Origin: Candidatus Faecicola pullistercoris
Lineage (GTDB): Bacteria; Bacillota; Clostridia; Christensenellales; CAG-917
Reading direction: 5' to 3'
Assembly: GCA_018714105.1 (NCBI GenBank)
Contig: DVNW01000008.1
Location: 1-64,000 of the forward strand
Length of the DNA: 64,000 nucleotides
Part shown: one piece after another, positions 63,745-64,000 of the stretch
Numbering within the stretch: position 1 is the first letter of the stretch
Layout: each line of letters opens with the position of its first letter
The notes under the pieces: generated by a model
Told to the model about the DNA's origin: nothing
What the model saw: only the letters and a program-made list of their open reading frames with translations
The model's database searches: none
Translations under genes and position numbers: made by a program

Positions 63745-63772
63745 AATTATCCACAAAAATGTGGATAATTTT
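63745..63772. promoter_or_regulatory. Inverted pair of perfect DnaA boxes, also a terminator-like palindrome
   Basis: TTATCCACA (63747-63755) and TGTGGATAA (63760-63768), separated by AAAA, each match the DnaA-box consensus. The full palindrome AATTATCCACA/TGTGGATAATT followed by TTT also fits an intrinsic terminator, so either role or both is possible. It lies about 80 bp upstream of spoIIGA. Confidence 0.6.
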
Positions 63773-63795
63773 TAATAAATGTTTTATACGCACAG

Positions 63796-63810
63796 CGTCC
63801 GACACGGACG
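63796..63810. promoter_or_regulatory. Inverted repeat upstream of spoIIGA with a near-match to a Spo0A box
   Basis: CGTCCG-aca-CGGACG. Inside it, TCCGACA differs by one base from the reverse-complement Spo0A box TTCGACA. Weak evidence. Confidence 0.3.
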
Positions 63811-63848
63811 GAAATATTTTTCTCTTTCCCGTGCCTAAAATGTCAGTT

Positions 63849-64000
63849 ATGGAAGTTTACATAGAATATGTAATTCTCGACAATCTTGCCGTTAACACGC
63901 TTATTGTGTTGCTTACGGTTACCTTGCTCAGACTCAGAAAAAGCAAACTTCGCGTTTTTGCGGCTTCCGTTATAGGTACGGCTTTCGCGGTGGCCTTTCC
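63849..64000 (+). CDS. spoIIGA: Sporulation sigma-E processing peptidase SpoIIGA (N-terminal part, runs off the window)
   Basis: The first 50 codons of an ORF open to the window edge. MEVYIEYVILDNLAVNTLIVLLTVTLLRLRKSK gives a hydrophobic N-terminal span followed by basic residues and a second span, as in SpoIIGA, the membrane aspartyl protease that activates pro-sigma-E. The position directly after ftsZ (ftsA-ftsZ-spoIIGA-sigE-sigG) is the standard spore-former order. An in-frame ATG at 63840 is an alternative start; neither has a good ribosome site. The call rests on position and these motifs. Confidence 0.8.
   Translation, partial: MEVYIEYVILDNLAVNTLIVLLTVTLLRLRKSKLRVFAASVIGTAFAVAF

Overview
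The window reads as a contiguous chromosomal segment of an endospore-forming, low-to-moderate GC Firmicute of the class Clostridia, probably an uncultured gut-type lineage. The evidence is the Bacillus/Clostridium-type gene order (yicC-remA-gmk-rpoZ-coaBC-priA-def-fmt-rsmB-rlmN-rsgA-rpe, then rpmB-yloU-fakA-recG), AGGAGG-type ribosome binding sites, sporulation genes (pdaB, the start of spoIIGA, a candidate spoVM), and a MurE with the DNPR motif of meso-diaminopimelate enzymes. I saw no mobile element, CRISPR array or rRNA. Coding DNA is clearly more GC-rich than most intergenic DNA, so GC-rich gaps stand out.

Layout. 1-5.9 kb: a glycosyltransferase/acyltransferase fusion, two small unknown proteins, a subtilase, and a divergent pair of cysteine desulfurase and DUF3343 sulfur/selenium-carrier-like protein. 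5.9-10.1 kb: pcrA-ligA. 10.2-28.1 kb: a long housekeeping run (nucleotide and coenzyme A synthesis, replication restart, translation start and rRNA modification, ribosome assembly, phospholipid synthesis, fatty acid kinase, recG). It lacks the prpC-prkC phosphatase/kinase pair usual between rlmN and rsgA. A 35-codon ORF after rpe sits where spoVM lies in Bacillus. 28.3-28.6 kb: four tRNAs (Val, Gly, Cys, Leu). 28.7-34.1 kb: a GH26 lipoprotein, an exonuclease, an aldo/keto reductase, a HAD phosphatase and citrate synthase. 34.3-39.3 kb: pdaB, a double-OB SSB-like protein, yggS-sepF-lspA-rluD and an acidic membrane protein. 39.4-47.4 kb: rqcH on the minus strand, then the protein quality control run tig-clpP-clpX-lon-engB. 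47.5-49.0 kb: a Cys-containing unknown protein and a metallophosphoesterase. 49.0-64 kb: the division and cell wall (dcw) cluster mraZ-rsmH-ftsL-like-ftsI/spoVD-murE-mraY-murD-ftsW-murA-divIB-ftsA-ftsZ, ending in the first codons of spoIIGA. murF, murG, murC and murB are not in the cluster.

Promoters of the TTGACA-17-TATAAT type can be read directly in front of many units; those of citrate synthase and ftsA-ftsZ match the consensus perfectly. The mraZ promoter carries tandem 10-bp repeats resembling MraZ boxes.

The observations I would follow first are the unannotated spoVM candidate; the hairpin-rich, GC-rich non-coding stretch and the inverted pair of perfect DnaA boxes between ftsZ and spoIIGA; the MraZ-box array; a possible small structured RNA upstream of mraZ; a possibly leaderless pcrA mRNA; and the glycosyltransferase/acyltransferase fusion. 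I did not find a clearly new multi-gene system; most of the window is conserved core genome.
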